A DNA stretch of 64,000 nucleotides, taken from contig OX031072.1 in NCBI GenBank assembly GCA_943736015.1, positions 10,815,501 to 10,879,500 of the forward strand, in the 5' to 3' direction. This document shows positions 31,901-46,900 of the stretch, piece by piece; within the stretch, counting starts at the first letter, position 1, and every line of letters begins with the position of its first letter. The translations under genes and the position numbers were made by a program. This DNA comes from Tridacna crocea. Its lineage: Eukaryota > Mollusca > Bivalvia > Cardiida > Cardiidae. The notes below the pieces were generated by a model that worked only from the letters and a program-made list of their open reading frames with translations, did not search any database and was not told the DNA's origin.

Positions 31901-34900
31901 AAAACAAATGTCCTTTTATAAGGGTTAATTTCTATAATTATGATACAAGACATTTTTTCAGTCTGAATCTCAAGTCATTATTTTCCATTATAAATGATTT
32001 TTGAATGAAAAAATCTTAATTGTTTATATTTAAAGAAAATGCAAATTTTTTACCAGTACCCCATTTCACTTTTCAGAGAGGCGTCAAGAATGGTATGTTT
32101 ATGGGTAAGGCCAAAACTATCTGCCCAGAACTTGTAACCATTCCATATGACTTTGAGCAATACAAGGCAGTGTCTAAAATACTGTATGATACAGTTGCAA
32201 GGTAAGTACTGTCAGTTCATTGTTTGCTTTTATCTTAACCCCTTACCAAACAGTCCCATGTTTGAAGAAACCTGAGTAAGACTGATTTTTAAAACTTTGT
32301 AAGAAAAGGAGAAAATGCTATTAGCATTTTATCTTTTTCACAGAGTGTTGTCTATACGTTCAATGAGAAATTCCGCTGTTTTAGCCACAGATTATATGTT
32401 GGAAGCAAATACTAGTATCTGAATTTGCACAGACCCAAAATGTTGTGGTTTCATAATTTAAACAAGAGCGGCAAATTGTCGCAAGATACGCCCGTCTTAC
32501 CCCAAGTTGTAAAGCTGGGGCATGCACCGTACAAAATTCAAGTATGAAAAACAACAAAGGGCAATAACTCAAAAATTAAGCAAGCAAGAGTTGTGATTTC
32601 TGTGCACTGCACTCCCCCTTGATGAGATCTATCCACCCATGAAATTTCATAACCCTAGCTAGTATAGTTTTAGAGATATGGTCCGGACAAAATTCAAGTA
32701 TGAAAAACAACAAAGGGCAATAACTCAAAAGTTAAGCAAGCAAGGGTTATGATTCCTATGCACTGCACTCCCCCTTGACGAGATCTATCCACCCATGAAA
32801 TTTCATAACCCTAGCTAGTATAGTTTTGGAGATATTCACCGGACAAAATTCAAGTATAAAAAATGACAAAGGGCAATAACTGAAAAATTAAGAAAGCAAG
32901 AGTTATGATTCTTGTGCACTGCACTCGCCCTCAGTGAGATCTATCCACCCATGAAATTTCATAACCCTAGATACTATAGTTCTGAAGATATGCTCCGGAC
33001 AAAATTCAAGTATGAAAAACAACAAAGGGCAATAACTCAAAAATTAAGCAGGCAAGAGTTGTGATTTGTGTGCACTGCACTCCCCATTGATGAGATCTAT
33101 CCACCCATGAAATTTCATAACCCTAGGTAGTATAGTTTTGGAGATATGCTTCGGACAAAAATCAAGTATGAAAAACAACAAAGGGCAATAACTCAAAAAT
33201 TAAGCAAACAAGAGTTATGATTCCTGTGCACTGCACTCTGCCTCGGTGAGATCTATCCACCCATGAAATTTCATAACCCTAGCTAGTATAGTTTTCGAGA
33301 TATTCACTGGACAAAATTCAAGTATAAAAAATGACAAAGGGCAATAACTCAAAAATTAAGCGAGCAAGAGTTATGATTCTTGTGCACTGCACTCCCCCTC
33401 AGTGAGATCTATCCACCCATGAAATTTCATAACCCTAGCTACTATAGTTCTGAAGATATGCTCCGGACAGAATTCAAGTATGGAAAAAAAACAAAGGGCA
33501 ATAACTCAAAAATTAAGCAAGCAAGAGTTATGATTCTTGTGTACTGCACTCTCCCTCGATGAGATCTATCCACCCATAAAATTTCATAACCGTAGCTAGT
33601 ATAGTTTTCGAGATATGCTCCGGACAAAATTCAAGTATGAAAAACAACAAAGGGCAATAACTCAAAAATTAAGCAAGCAAGAGTTATGATTCCTGTGCAC
33701 TGCACTCCCCCTCGATGAGATCTATCCACCCATGAAATTTCATAACCCTAGGTAGTATAGTTTTGGAGATATGCTCCGGACAAAATTCAAGTATGAAAAA
33801 CAACAAAGGGCAATAACTCAAAAATTAAGCAAGCAAGAGTTATGATTCCTGTGCACTGCACTCCCCCTCGATGAGATCTATCCACCCATGAAATTTCATA
33901 ACCCTAGCTAGTATAGTTTTGGAGATATGCTCCGGACAAAATTCAAGTATGAAAAACAACAAAGGGCAATAACTCAAAAATTAAGCGAGCAAGAGTTATG
34001 ATTCCTGTGCACTGCACTCCGCCTCGATGAGATCTATCCACCCATGAAATTTCATAACCCTAGCTAGTATAATTTTGGAGATATGCTCCGGACAAAATTC
34101 AAGTATGAAAAACAACAAAGGGCAATAACTCAAAAATTAAGCGAGCAAGAGTTATGATTCCTGTGCACTGCACTCCGCCTCGATGAGATCTATCCACCCA
34201 TAAAATTTCATAACCCTAGCTTGTATAGTTTTGGAGATATGCTCCGGACAAAGAACTGGACGCCGTCCGCCCGCCCGCCCGCCCGCCCGCCACGGGTGAT
34301 CACATAATACGTCCCGTCTTCGATGGGCGTATAAAAATTAGACCATTCACCAGATGGAAATACACAGCGCTTAGAAGCATGTTCATGTTCATGTGCAACC
34401 AATCTCCATAAAGAAAAAGCAGTAGCTGTGTGGCAATTAATGGAAATTGTAATCCCAGGATTTGAACTGTGGTCTGTAACAGCAACCATGAGAAAAATTT
34501 AAGACTTGTTTGGAATTGAAAGCATATATAGACAACAAGATTACTATGACTCAAAAATTGGAATTAGTTCTTGGAAGGGTAGAAAACACTGTTGGAAAGA
34601 CAAATCCAAACGCTTTAGCAGCATTTAATTTGTTGTCTGCATATACTATCAGTGTGAAAGGATGTGAAATTTTGTCATCTGGAAAATAGTTACAAGGAGG
34701 TAAGAGCCTGTAGGTAACAACATTCTAACATTTCAGTTACTCCCATGATATAGAGGCTGTGAGTTGTGACGAGATGCTGGTAGATTGCACAGAACTGTTA
34801 GCCAATACAGGGGCAACACCTTCAGAATTTGCCACGCTTCTCCGAGCAGAGATACTGAGTAAAACTGGCTGCTGTGCTTCTGCTGGTCTTGGTAAGTTTA

Positions 34901-37900
34901 CCACATTTTTTTTTTAACTATTCTCCCGTATAAGAAATGTTATTTTAAGGTTTACAGGCTTTAAGGAAATCTACCTGTTCATCTCTCAGTCTCCCACAAA
35001 TTGGCAGTCAAGTCTTGTCGTATCGCTGTAAAACTACTGTAACCCCTAATCTGCTATATAAGTGAACTTAAACTTTCAAACCAAAAGTAAATGTTGGAAT
35101 TTGAAAGGTACTTTCTGGGAAAGAATATCTATCTATTGGACAGTGTAGAAGAAAGATCAGACTGCACAATCTTATCTTGATGTACACAGTCTGGAAATGA
35201 TTGTTGTGTTACTCCCTACAGCCTAAGGGCTGAACTAGAACGTAAAATTTTCTTATTTTGAATGGCTTCTTTATTCTTACATTTTGAAAGACAATTCAAT
35301 ATTTCTGCCTATTAGTTTTTGTGTACGATGAAGTGTTGCCAGTCATCTTATTACCTACTGAAATAAATTTTCAGCTAACTTTGAAGAGTGTTTTATTGAC
35401 CCTGGGGAAGTAGGTTTTTGAAAATGCTGGAAACCTGCTTGCTGAAAAACACCCACCAGAAAAGTTTCCTAGAAATACTGAAATAGTAGGAAAGTGAAAT
35501 ATATGATTAATCTTTATTTTGTAATTCCAGCCTCAAATATACTGCTTGCAAAAATGGCAACAAGAAAGGCAAAGCCAAATGGTCAGTTTCATTTACCTAC
35601 TGATATGGTTCATGAATTCCTGAAGCCTCAGTCAGTCAAGGATATTCCAGGTATTTAGAAACTTTGCCAAACAATCCTGTGTCTCTACAACCTTGGAAGA
35701 AAATTTTCTACACATTCTGGGGAAAAACAAGAAAACTGGGGTGAACATTATCCCCTTGACACTGTAACTCTCCTTTCAAAGACAAACTCCATTAGTTTAA
35801 CATGGTACCACAAAACAAAAGTTTAGACTTGTTTTAATTGAGAGCATTTGCATAACAAAAGTTAAATACAACTCAAATGTTGGAATTTGGCTTATAAACT
35901 GAAGGAAACATTTTGGACCAAGGAGAAAACTGCTTGCTAGCAGCATTTGCCCCTTTTCCCAATATGTTTTCCAAAGCTTTCTTCCATATAGTCATGAAAA
36001 TTTGGGGTTGTGTGGTAAAGGGTAAACTGCCTCCGATTTGACCGCAAATGCTCTTGATATACAGGAGTCTAGCATTTTTAGGTGTGGTTAAAAGTTAAGA
36101 ATACCACAAAGGTCTATTATTCACTTTGTATGCTGTTTATAAACTTGTAACTTAGCACAATGAATCTCTGTGTAGTTAAAATTTGGATCTCTAGGCATCC
36201 TCGGTTTTCACCCATTTCCTTGACAAGGCCCTTGTGGCGCATATGCCCTGCACTGCCAAGTTCTTGTTAAATCACTGTATAGTTTAACTCTGTACCACAA
36301 GATAAAATAGTAGAATGGTGCAAATTAAAAACATTTGCAGATGACAAAATTCACTGAAAGAGTCTCAGTTGGTAAAATAAGTCTTGATGCAGTGGAAAAT
36401 ATTGGGGGAAAAGGAAAAATTGCTGGCTACCAGCATTTTTTTCCCCTTTCCACAATGTTTTCAAAAGCTGTCTATCTCAGGGTCGTTAATACTAGTTTTT
36501 TTGCAGTAAATAGTTAACTAAAATTACAAGGCTGCCAGTATGTAAAAGATCTGAATTTCTATGGTCCATTTGTTTTGAAGGTGTTGGTTGGTCACTCACC
36601 AAGAGGTTTGAAGCCATGAATGTATTCACATGTGGTGATCTACAGAAGGTTTCCATGGAAACACTTCAGAGAGAGTTTGGTCCTAAAACAGGGCAGTCTT
36701 TGTATAGATACTGTAGAGGGGAAGATGATAGACCAGTGAAAATAGAACAACAGAGAAAATCTGTGTCAGCAGAAATCAATTACGGAATTAGGTTTGAAAG
36801 AGTATGTGTCTAAAATGTTTTGAAGTCTTACCATCACGCAAAAAGGGACCTTCTACGAACTGCGGAAAGTATCAACCCTGGTCAGACTGTGCAAATTGCG
36901 CAGGCTGACAAGGGTCAACATTTTTCGCGTCTTATGAAATTTTCTGTATAAAAATGGTTATTCTAACTTGCTAAACAATAATTTTCAACTATTAACTTAA
37001 ATTTACCTGCATTATCGGTCATCTTTTTTCAATGAAAGATGTATGGAATTCCCTGAGCATCTCTTTTTGTGTGACGGGTCACAGATTATATATATAATGC
37101 ATTTAAGCCGTGGCCTGTGAAAAGAGGTTTCATGCATGTGCAAAACGTATCAATCCAGTTCGGCTTTGCAGTCCACTCAGACTGACCTGGGTCAAAACTT
37201 TTTGCTTTTCGTTTATTTTCTGCATGTCTAGGGACCATTCTATCACAGGATTAGGTGGGCTGTTGGACAAAATAGATATAATAGAACCATAATTATGTCT
37301 TGACTTGCTCTGCAATACATTCTGGGGATGCATGGAATCCCCTTTTGATCCAAAGGATTGCAGTTATTTTCATTTTGAGCCAAAGGATTGAGGTTATGTT
37401 CTAATGAATGCAAGAATTTATTCATCACAGAACTACTTTATCCACTGAGCAGAGCATGTTCTGGATTGGTTAAAACAGTTTCACATTATTTCAGTTAATT
37501 CTATACCAATTTGAGCTCAGTTTAATTAAACATTGTCACAGTACAGCAGGTTCAAGGGCTCAAAACCGATAGGAAAGAGAGGTTGGAAAATCCTAGAGAG
37601 TGATTTACAAGTGGGTATGAAAATGGAACCTGTGAAAACATTGCAAGTATTTAGGGTTGACATGCCTGTTCAAGTGTTGTTTATTTGCCTTCCACAGGAT
37701 TCAGAAGCCTACAAGTTTATACAGGAGCTGTCAGAGGAAGTGTGCTCACGTTTACATAACATTCAAATGAAGGGCAAAACCATTACTTTGAAGCTTATGA
37801 TAAGAAGAGAAGATGCTCCTAAAGCCACCTGTAAATTTATGGGTAAATGTTTTTGGTTGATTTACCACAAATTACTGAATAAACTCAACAGACATTTCAA

Positions 37901-40900
37901 ATGTAGAAATCACATTCAAAAAGTACAATATCAAGGTCAATTTCTTTGTAGCCATTATCTTGCTAAACAACTAAAATTAAATGTGCCATTAGATAGTAAA
38001 AACTCAAATATGTGTTAATATTTTAAAGCTATGTTTTGGGGAAAAATATCTCCATAATCATAGGACAGTGTAACTCCAAGATCAGACTGCACTTTCTGTG
38101 CAGATATGTGTTAATATTTTAAAGCTATGTTTTGGGGAAAAATATCTCCATAATCATAGGACAGTGTAACTCCAAGATCAGACTGCACTTTCTGTGCAGT
38201 CTGATCTTCATGTACACTGTCTGCTGAAGGTCATTGAGTTGCACTTAGCAGCCTAAGACTTAAAATGTCTGCACAAAGCAAACAGTGAAGATCAAAGATC
38301 AGACTGCATGTCATATCTTGTTCAGTCAGATCTCTATCTACACTGACCAGAAAACCAACTATAGTTGTAAAGGGTGGTTTAAAGATAAACTCTTTAGTAG
38401 AACACAAATTCTGGACTAGCTCTAATCAAAGCTGTTTGCAGATGACATTTCAAATATCTAGGTAATTGTGCTAAAATTACAAGATTTGTGGCATTGGGTT
38501 TGTGTCTGGAAGGATAGAAAAGATGAGAAAACATGGTCCTTATAGACACAAGTAATTCTCCAGTAACCTGCATGTTTTCCTTTTCCCACAATGTGTTCCA
38601 AAGTGTTTTTTCCTCAGGGTCATTGAAACATGTTTTAACAATCTCGTGTTATCAATGACATTATGGAAGGAGGCTTTAGAAAATATTGTGGGAAAAGGAG
38701 AAAATGCTGGATACTGATGAATTGAGGAATGGCTGCTTTAGTGTACATTTACAGTTATTATAGATTTCTCTCATTTTCACTGGTACTCAGCCTTAAACCT
38801 ATCAAGTTATAATAATTACAAAAGCTATTCACCATATTGAATCAAGTTTATCAGTCTCACTCGCAAGTTGTGTTGAAATAAGAAGTTTTATGACGTTGTA
38901 CTATTGTGGTCAAACATTAAATATTAGAGCTTTGTTTCAGGTCATGGAATTTGCAACAATTTTTCAAAATCTGTCACACTTCCCATGGCAACAGATGATC
39001 CTAAAGTTGTGGGACAAGAATGCCTGTCTATATTAAAGCAACAGAAATATGTGGCCAGTGATCTCAGAGGGGTATGATTATATTAAAATTTGTACAGCCT
39101 GTGGCAAAGTTCAACGCTTGACTACACAATCCTGAGTTTTAATGACCCTGAGGATTACAGCCTTTGAAAACATTGTTGGAAAAGGAGAAAATGCTGGTAA
39201 CCGAGATTTTCTCTTTTACCCTAAAATCAATATTTTGTACCCATTCATAAAGGAACTTTAATTTTTGAGTTTGGTTTCTTTAATCATCCGCAAAATTAAT
39301 ACTTTGATTTAAGACATAACTAAGATTTTGTGGTTTGTTAAAGGGGTAATGTAGAACAACGTTAAGATCTGCCTACATCTTCTGGGCTATTCACACAGCC
39401 AAAGCTATGTAATTTGTTCTGGCTAACTTGATGTTCCAGAAAATGTAACATAAACATGCAAACGTTTGGGTTTACTCTTTGATTTTGTTGTAAGTGAAGG
39501 AACTATGTTTGTTAAGTACACATCATCTACAAGTTGTAATTTCTAATCTTTATTTACCCCTAATTTTTTCAAATGTCACTTACTGTATTGATTGGGTATA
39601 TGGTGTTCAGTTACATGGTGTTTAACACTATTAAAAAATTATTATGTGGCTGCTAGTGCACCTGTCCACACTTTCCTATAGTTTCTCTTACCAGTACTTA
39701 ACACATTAATCTTCACAAGCTACTGGCTGCTTTGCCACATAAACATCTTCAAAACAATGATCAGTGGTGAGAGAGGAATGAATCCTATCACAATGGCAAT
39801 CATCAATCCTCAGAAAGAAATTTGCCAAGCTTGGTATTCAAGCCAGGGACCAATCTATCTCAAGTCCTGTATGCTATTGACAGTACTGCTGGGCCCAACC
39901 TACGAATGTTGAAGGGTTTAGATTAACAACCAGTTGGTTTAGTCTGATCTTGATCTAGACTGTCTTCAAAAGCTACTTTTGTTGCTCTCAGCACAAAGGT
40001 CATTTTAACCCTTATCCTGCTATATAACTAAAGTGAAATTTACAATTTGATAGTAAAATCTTAAATATTGCTATTTCAAAGGTATGTTTTTGTGGAGCAA
40101 TATCTCCTCACCGGATAGTGTAGATCAAAGATCAGACTGCACGTTCTGTGCAGTCTGGTCTTGATCTAAACTGTCAGCATAAGGTCAGTGAGTCGCGCCT
40201 AGCAGCCTGAGGGTTGATGTTAATTTCTTGTCTTTTAATCTAGATTGGAATTCAGGTTCAAAGACTGGAATCAGCTATGATAGGAAACCAGCAAAGCCTG
40301 TCCAAGAATCTAAGTATATTAAACTTTACAGTGAATAAAACTGAAAAGGCTGAGAGGATACAAAGTGAAAAATCACTGAAAACGGAAAGTAAACCTCACA
40401 GAAATCCATCAAAAACTATGAAAGGTCTGGATGAAAGTAAAGACGGAAATGTCAGCAGACCATGGACGTTTAATGATAATCAGAGGAAAGATGATGGAAC
40501 AAGTGGCCAAGCTATGAAAATAGAAAATAAAATGAACAGAAATCAACATAAAATGATAAAAAGTCTCGCAGAAGGAGGAAATAGTGTTGAAGAGCTACAT
40601 AAATCAAAGGTTCATCAGCCAGAAAACTGTGTCACAAATGGAAAATTATCAGAAGACATTGAAAAAGTGTCTATCAAAGACCCCAAAAATGATGTTGAAG
40701 AAGGAATGAACAAAAACTTGTCTGGTGATGTTTTATCTGAACAGAATGGACCAGAATCGAGTGATTTGTTGAAGGATTTAGGACAGTGAGTAACTATTTT
40801 GACATATGAACTAACAATCCTGTACTTTAAGCGGACAAAATCCTAGACTTGCCAATTTGAAAGCAGTTATGGATGACAGCGAACTTAACTCTTAACCACA

Positions 40901-43900
40901 CAATGGCAACTTTTTGTGGACCTTGAGAAAGAAGCCTTTAGAAAACATTATGGGAAAAGGAGGAAATGCTGGAAAGCAGCATTTTCTCCTTTTCCCACGT
41001 TTTCTATGCTTCACAAAACAAATTTCAAATTTTCATTAACTTCTATTTTTTTTGTCTGCAAATGCTTTCTATTTAGACAAGCCTGAAATATTGTTGTTTG
41101 GTAATGATTTAGGACAGTGAGTAACTATTTTGACAAATGAACAAATGATCCTGTATTTTAACCCTTGTTACTTTGAACCTGAATTTAGTTGCTTATGTTG
41201 ACACTGTAGATCAAGATCAGATGGCACATTTTGTGCAATCAGATCTTGGAGCTACACTGTAAACTCCATTGCCAGATTTTCAGACAAAAGGGGGCTTTGA
41301 TATTGCTGCAACTGCATTTTTATTTATTCAGCTATACAAGGGTCATTACCCTGAGGAACTAAGGATTTTAAGGCATTGTAAGAGAACAAAAAGCTCATAG
41401 CAAGGCACTGTATTCAACAACCATTCTTAAGAATGTTCTAAGTCTTATTCTCCAGATTTTTTCCAGTTTGTGTGTAACACAAATTCTGATTGGCTATTTA
41501 GCCCATGTAATAGAAGATGTTTAGCATAAATGAAACTTTGGCACACATTCGAAAGGAAGTTGAAGCAGTTCTTAAATACAGGATTTATTTTTTGCTGTTA
41601 TTGCTTAGTTTGTGTTCAGTGTCATCTTCAAGGTTGTTTTAGACACAGCATATTCTATTCAAGCTACAGTTTGGTGCAAAAGGGATAAATAACCTGTAAT
41701 GTTATCAATCAATTTGTATTTCAGAAGACAGGTATTGTCATCCCAACTACCTCCCCTTCCATGTTTACCAGAACTCAGATCACCAGACAGCCATCAGACG
41801 AGCACTACTGATGTAAATACACCAGAGACTGCATCTGTGATACCACCAAACCTCCAAGTTGAAAGGGACATGCAACATGAAGATTATTTTCCTTCCCCCT
41901 CCCAGGTATAGTTTAACTCTTTACCAATGGACAAAATCCTAGACTTCCCAATTTGAAAGTTGTTGTAGATGACACAGTGAACTTGACTTAACCCTTTACC
42001 AAACAATGATGACTTTTTGTCGACCGTGAGAAAGAATCCTATAGAAAACATTATGGGAAAAGGAGAAAAACCAGCATTTTCTCCTTTTCCAACAATGTTT
42101 TCTTTGCTTCACAAAACAAATTTCAAATTTTCAGTAACTCTTATTTTTTCGTCTGCAAATGCTTTCGATTTAGACAAGCCTGAAATATTGTTGTTTGGTA
42201 GTGAGTTAACTTTACCAAAGGACAAAATCCTAGACTTGTCCAATTTGAAAGCAGGTGTAGATGACAAAGGGAACTTGACCTAAATGACAGGATTTGTACA
42301 TGATGGATCACAAAACATTATGGGAGTAGGAGAAAATGCTGGTTAACAGCATTTTTCTCACAATGTTTTCAAATGCCCTTGTCTTCAGGTTCATTTAGCT
42401 AATTCCTAGTAGATCAGTTGGTAGAATACAGAACTTCAGAACAGGGTCGCTGGTTTGATCCCTGGCATGGCATATTTCTTTACAAAGATTGATGATAACC
42501 ATTTTAATATATTTCATTCTTCTGTAATGCTATAGCTTGAAAAGAATATTGTGCAGAGTACTGGGGAAAAAAAAAACTCCACAAAGGTATGGATGGGTGC
42601 ACTGGCTGCAGCAATATAAGTGAAATAATGTTGAAAACAGCATTAAACACCAGACAATCAATTAATGCAGTTACAGATTACAGGGAGTGATACATTATTT
42701 CTGTTCCAAACCCTATGTTGTGGGTACTCATTACAATCATCTCTATGAGACCATTCTAATGAGTACCCATAACATAGGGTTTTGTGGAGAATAATTAATA
42801 TTTTCGATTTTGAAATCAAAATCACACCCTCTATCAGGAGCTCTGCAATTAAGTCTTCATTGCTCATTTGGTATAGTGTGAAATGAAATGCATTGTATTT
42901 TTATCAAGATTGATCCAGAAGTGCTAAGAGAACTACCTCAAGATATAAGGCTACAGGTGGAGAAAGAGATTGAAAGTAGAAAGAAGTCCACATCAGTCAG
43001 GAATCATGGGTCTGGACCAGGCTGCTCCCATTGGCAAGAAAGTAGCCGAGATCAGTATGAAGATATTGTGGAGTCTATCTCTGAAGCTCCTCAGCTAAAA
43101 CCAAGTATTGTTGAAAGCGACATTGTTCCACTTCCATCCTCCTCACAGGTTTGTAGTTTTTGTTTGTGTGAGCAGTCAAACATGTCCATAGGACCAACCA
43201 AATGGACAAGAAAAAATACAGTCCCAAGGCAATTAGCCAGACATTTTTTAGCTGGAAACAATCAATTTGAGACAGAAAAATCATTGCATTATAACAAATA
43301 ATCTGATGTTTTGTAATGTCTTAAGATGAATAATTGGACTACCTATGTGAATTATTTTGTGATTAGTCATAATCTGGTCATTAAAAAAAAAAAAAAAAAA
43401 AATGTCATACAATCTTTGGATGTTTCAGGTTTTCCATGTTATTTATTATCTAATTTCAGATAATTTTTTTATTATGCTAGTTCCTTACATTCTATTTTTA
43501 GATTTCAATAGCTGAATCAGTCCAATGGTGAAAGATTGATTTCTTTTGCTTAAAAGGGTATAAAAAAAAACTATAAAAACAACAAATAAACTGGAACAAA
43601 CTAATGTCATTATATCTTTATCTGCACCCTAAACATAGAAAATACACTGTGCCGAAGGATAGATCACTTATTCATGTCCTTCCTAGGTTTATTCAGTACA
43701 CAGTGGGCTCTGCACTTCCCAGCCAAAGAACATTTTTTTGCCAGTAGTGCTTCCAGTGGGAACCAATTTTAGTAGTACTTGACTTTTAATGCAAACCCTT
43801 CAACCTGTACCAAACAATTAACCCTTTACCACACAATGACAACTTTTGATGACCCTGAGGTAGAAGCCTTTTAAAACATTGTGGAATAAGGAGAAAATGC

Positions 43901-46900
43901 TGGTTACCAGCATTTTCTCCTTTTCCCACAAAGTTTTCTAGCCTTCCCAAATCAAATTTCTATCTTTCAGTCACTTTTATTGTTTTGTCTGCAAATGCCT
44001 TCATTTTGGACCACTCTGTAAATTTGTTGTTTGGAAAAGAGTTAAACGATCCTCAGTGAAAAAGTTAAAAAAAAAAAACATAGTGGAAAAGGAAAGCTGG
44101 TAAGCAACAGCTTCAATGAACAAGAAACATTAGGTTCGCCATCATAAACATGGGATTCATTTTCAAGTTTTCACTTTTTTCTTTATATTCTATTGCAGCT
44201 TGACATAAGTTGTCTGAATGCTTTACCAGAATCACTGCAGAATGAGATCAGACAAGCTTATGCCATGCAAGCTCAAAAGACATGCAGTAGCAGCTCAGCT
44301 GTATCTGTGATGAAACCAAAATCTCCCTCCAAGTCCCCAAACAAAAGGTGAGTTAAACAAAACTGTTGTAGGTGGAGGGATGGATTAGGAGATAGAGTTG
44401 ATGGAAAGGCAAATGGATTGATGCTAACTTTGTGTGGATGTGTTATAGGATGAACATGTGAGTGGTTAGATAGTTGAGTGAATGGGCAGGTGAGTGTATC
44501 AGTGATTGAGTGGATGGGTGAGTTAATGGATATTTGAGTGGATGGGTAGGCAATTGGTTGGTTAGGTAAGTTGACTGGTCAGTGGATGGGTAGGTTAATG
44601 GATAGGTGCATGGATCGATAGGTGACTGAATAGGTAAGTGGATTGGTAAGTGAGTGGATGGTGATTGAGTGGATGGATGGATGGGTGAGTGAATGGGTGA
44701 GTTGATCTGTAAGTATATTGGTAAGTGAGAGGAGTATGTTGGTAAATGAGTGGAAGCATCAGTGGATTGATTTGTGAGTGGATGGGTAGGTGAGTGGATT
44801 GGTCATTTGATGAATAGGTGTGTGGATCTAGATAGTGAGTGGATTGATAGGGGAGTTTGTGTTTAAGTATGTTGATGGGTGAGTATATGGATTTGTGGTT
44901 TTGTGGTTGGGCGAGTATATGGATTAGTGGTTTTGTGGATGGATAGATTGATTGATGGATGGATGGATGAAGGATAGTTGGAGTGATGATAGCTGATAGA
45001 TGGATGGATTGATTGAGAGTGGAACTCTTCATTCTTTCCATCAAAATACCATCTCATGTAGACTTTGAAAACTGGGTGACAAAAAAGAGAAGTGCTCTTT
45101 TCTCTACAGTTTCACTAAATTGGGAATTAAATACATTTTTCCTTTTCAAATGTAGTTCTCTGTTTGGATTATTTAGAAAAGTTTTTGATAGACTTTAAAA
45201 AAACATGCTGCGCAGTATTTGTTTAGAATGTTTCTTATACATGTATTACGATCACTCTCATGAAAAAGGCCTTTGAAAGAATTGCAGGAAAAGTAGGAAA
45301 TGCTGGTGTTATCTTTCCTTTCAGTGAAAGATGCCCTCACTATAGCTAGTTTATATTTATAATTTGTTAGTTCTTATGATATTGGAAAGTGTCAAACTTT
45401 ATCAACTATTAAAGAGTTAAATCTCTATGTATACCCGGTACTTCTCTTGCTCTCACAATCATGTACAAGAGTTTCCTGTTCAACTTTTTCAAAGGTCTCC
45501 GGCTAAAAGAAGTCCACATTTCAAGGTTCCAAAAGGGCGACCAAGCACAAGGGGCAGAAAAAAAGGCAGTTCAAAGAAATTGGTTTTCAAAGACCAACAG
45601 AAATTTGTGCCTGAGGAAAAGGTACGACCATAAATTTGAGGTGAATGCTTTGTGAAAAGGGGGCTTAATACATCTGAAAAACTACTGACCTAGTTCAACC
45701 TGCGCAGTGGTTGCAGGCTGACCTCAGTCAAAACTTTTTGCCATTGGTCAATTTTTCTGCACATCAAAGGACAAATCTATCTCATGATTCAGTTGAATGT
45801 TATACATGATGGATTTTATGGATCCATAACTGAGATGACTTGTTTGGTATAAAACATCACAGAGATGCATGAACTCTTTACTAAATGCTAAAACTTTGGA
45901 CCCATCCAAAATGAAAGCAATTGCAGACGACAAAATAAATGTGAATCAAAAGTTGAAATTGGATTTGGAAAAGGGTAGAAAACATTGTTGGAAACGGAGA
46001 AAATGCTGGTTACCAGCATTTTCTCCTTTTCCCTCAATGTTTTTGAAAGGCTTCCTTTCTCAGGATCATTAAAAGTCAGGATTGTGTGGTAAAGAGTTAA
46101 ACCCCCTTTTGCCAGAACATTGCTCATTAATTTATATATTACAAGTTTTTTCAACTTGAGCCCTTTTTGCAGGGGTAATGGTTTGCTATTTGTAATATGA
46201 TTGTTGTTTTAGAAGTTAGATTGTACAAAATGGCTAGAATGTTCAAAACATTGCAGGGAAAAAATGTAGGTAACCAGTATTTTATCTGGTTTCTGTGATG
46301 TTTTCTGTTTTTCAAACCTACATTCTGTCATTTGAGCCACATAACTTTGTCATTTTTGTAACTCTTCATCAAACGACAAAGTATCTGACATAGCAAATTT
46401 TGTAAGTATTTGTCAACAACAAAGTGCAGCTATAATGACGATTTCTGTATATGGAAGGGTAGAAAGTGTTGTGAGAAAAGGAGAAAATGCTTCTTTTTGC
46501 TACAATGTTTTCAAAAGCTAGCTTTCCAAAAGTTGGAAAAAGTAAGTTTGTGTGGTAAAGGGCTAAAGTTTAATGGAGTTGTTAAAACTTGTGAAACAAT
46601 CTGTGCAAAATAAACAAATTTAAAATAAAGAACAAGTGATAAAATAGAGTAAGCCAAAGTTTAACTTTTTGTGAAACACTGGTTTAAATTGATAGCACTT
46701 ACATGTTTTTGCTTTATGCTTGGTGTTGCCTTGTTAACAGTAGTAAAAAAGTGTGGAAAGAAAATTAAAAAACTGGCAATTGAAAATGACAGTGAATGTT
46801 TTCAAAATGTCTTGAACTCCAAGATCATTTAAATAGAAGGTTGTTTACCAAATTGGTGTAGAGTTAATTTAAAATTAATCTTTTTAACCCTTTGCCAAAC

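Noticed and set aside
32461..34250. Regular 156-bp repeats considered as a CRISPR-like array
   Set aside because: Units are contiguous with no unique spacers, and the context is an animal intron.
37533..38018. 161-residue open frame as a separate gene
   Set aside because: It is REV1 exon 11 with read-through into flanking introns.
44595..45057. Minus-strand open frames rich in HPSI/STH repeats
   Set aside because: They are translations of the GGATGG minisatellite.
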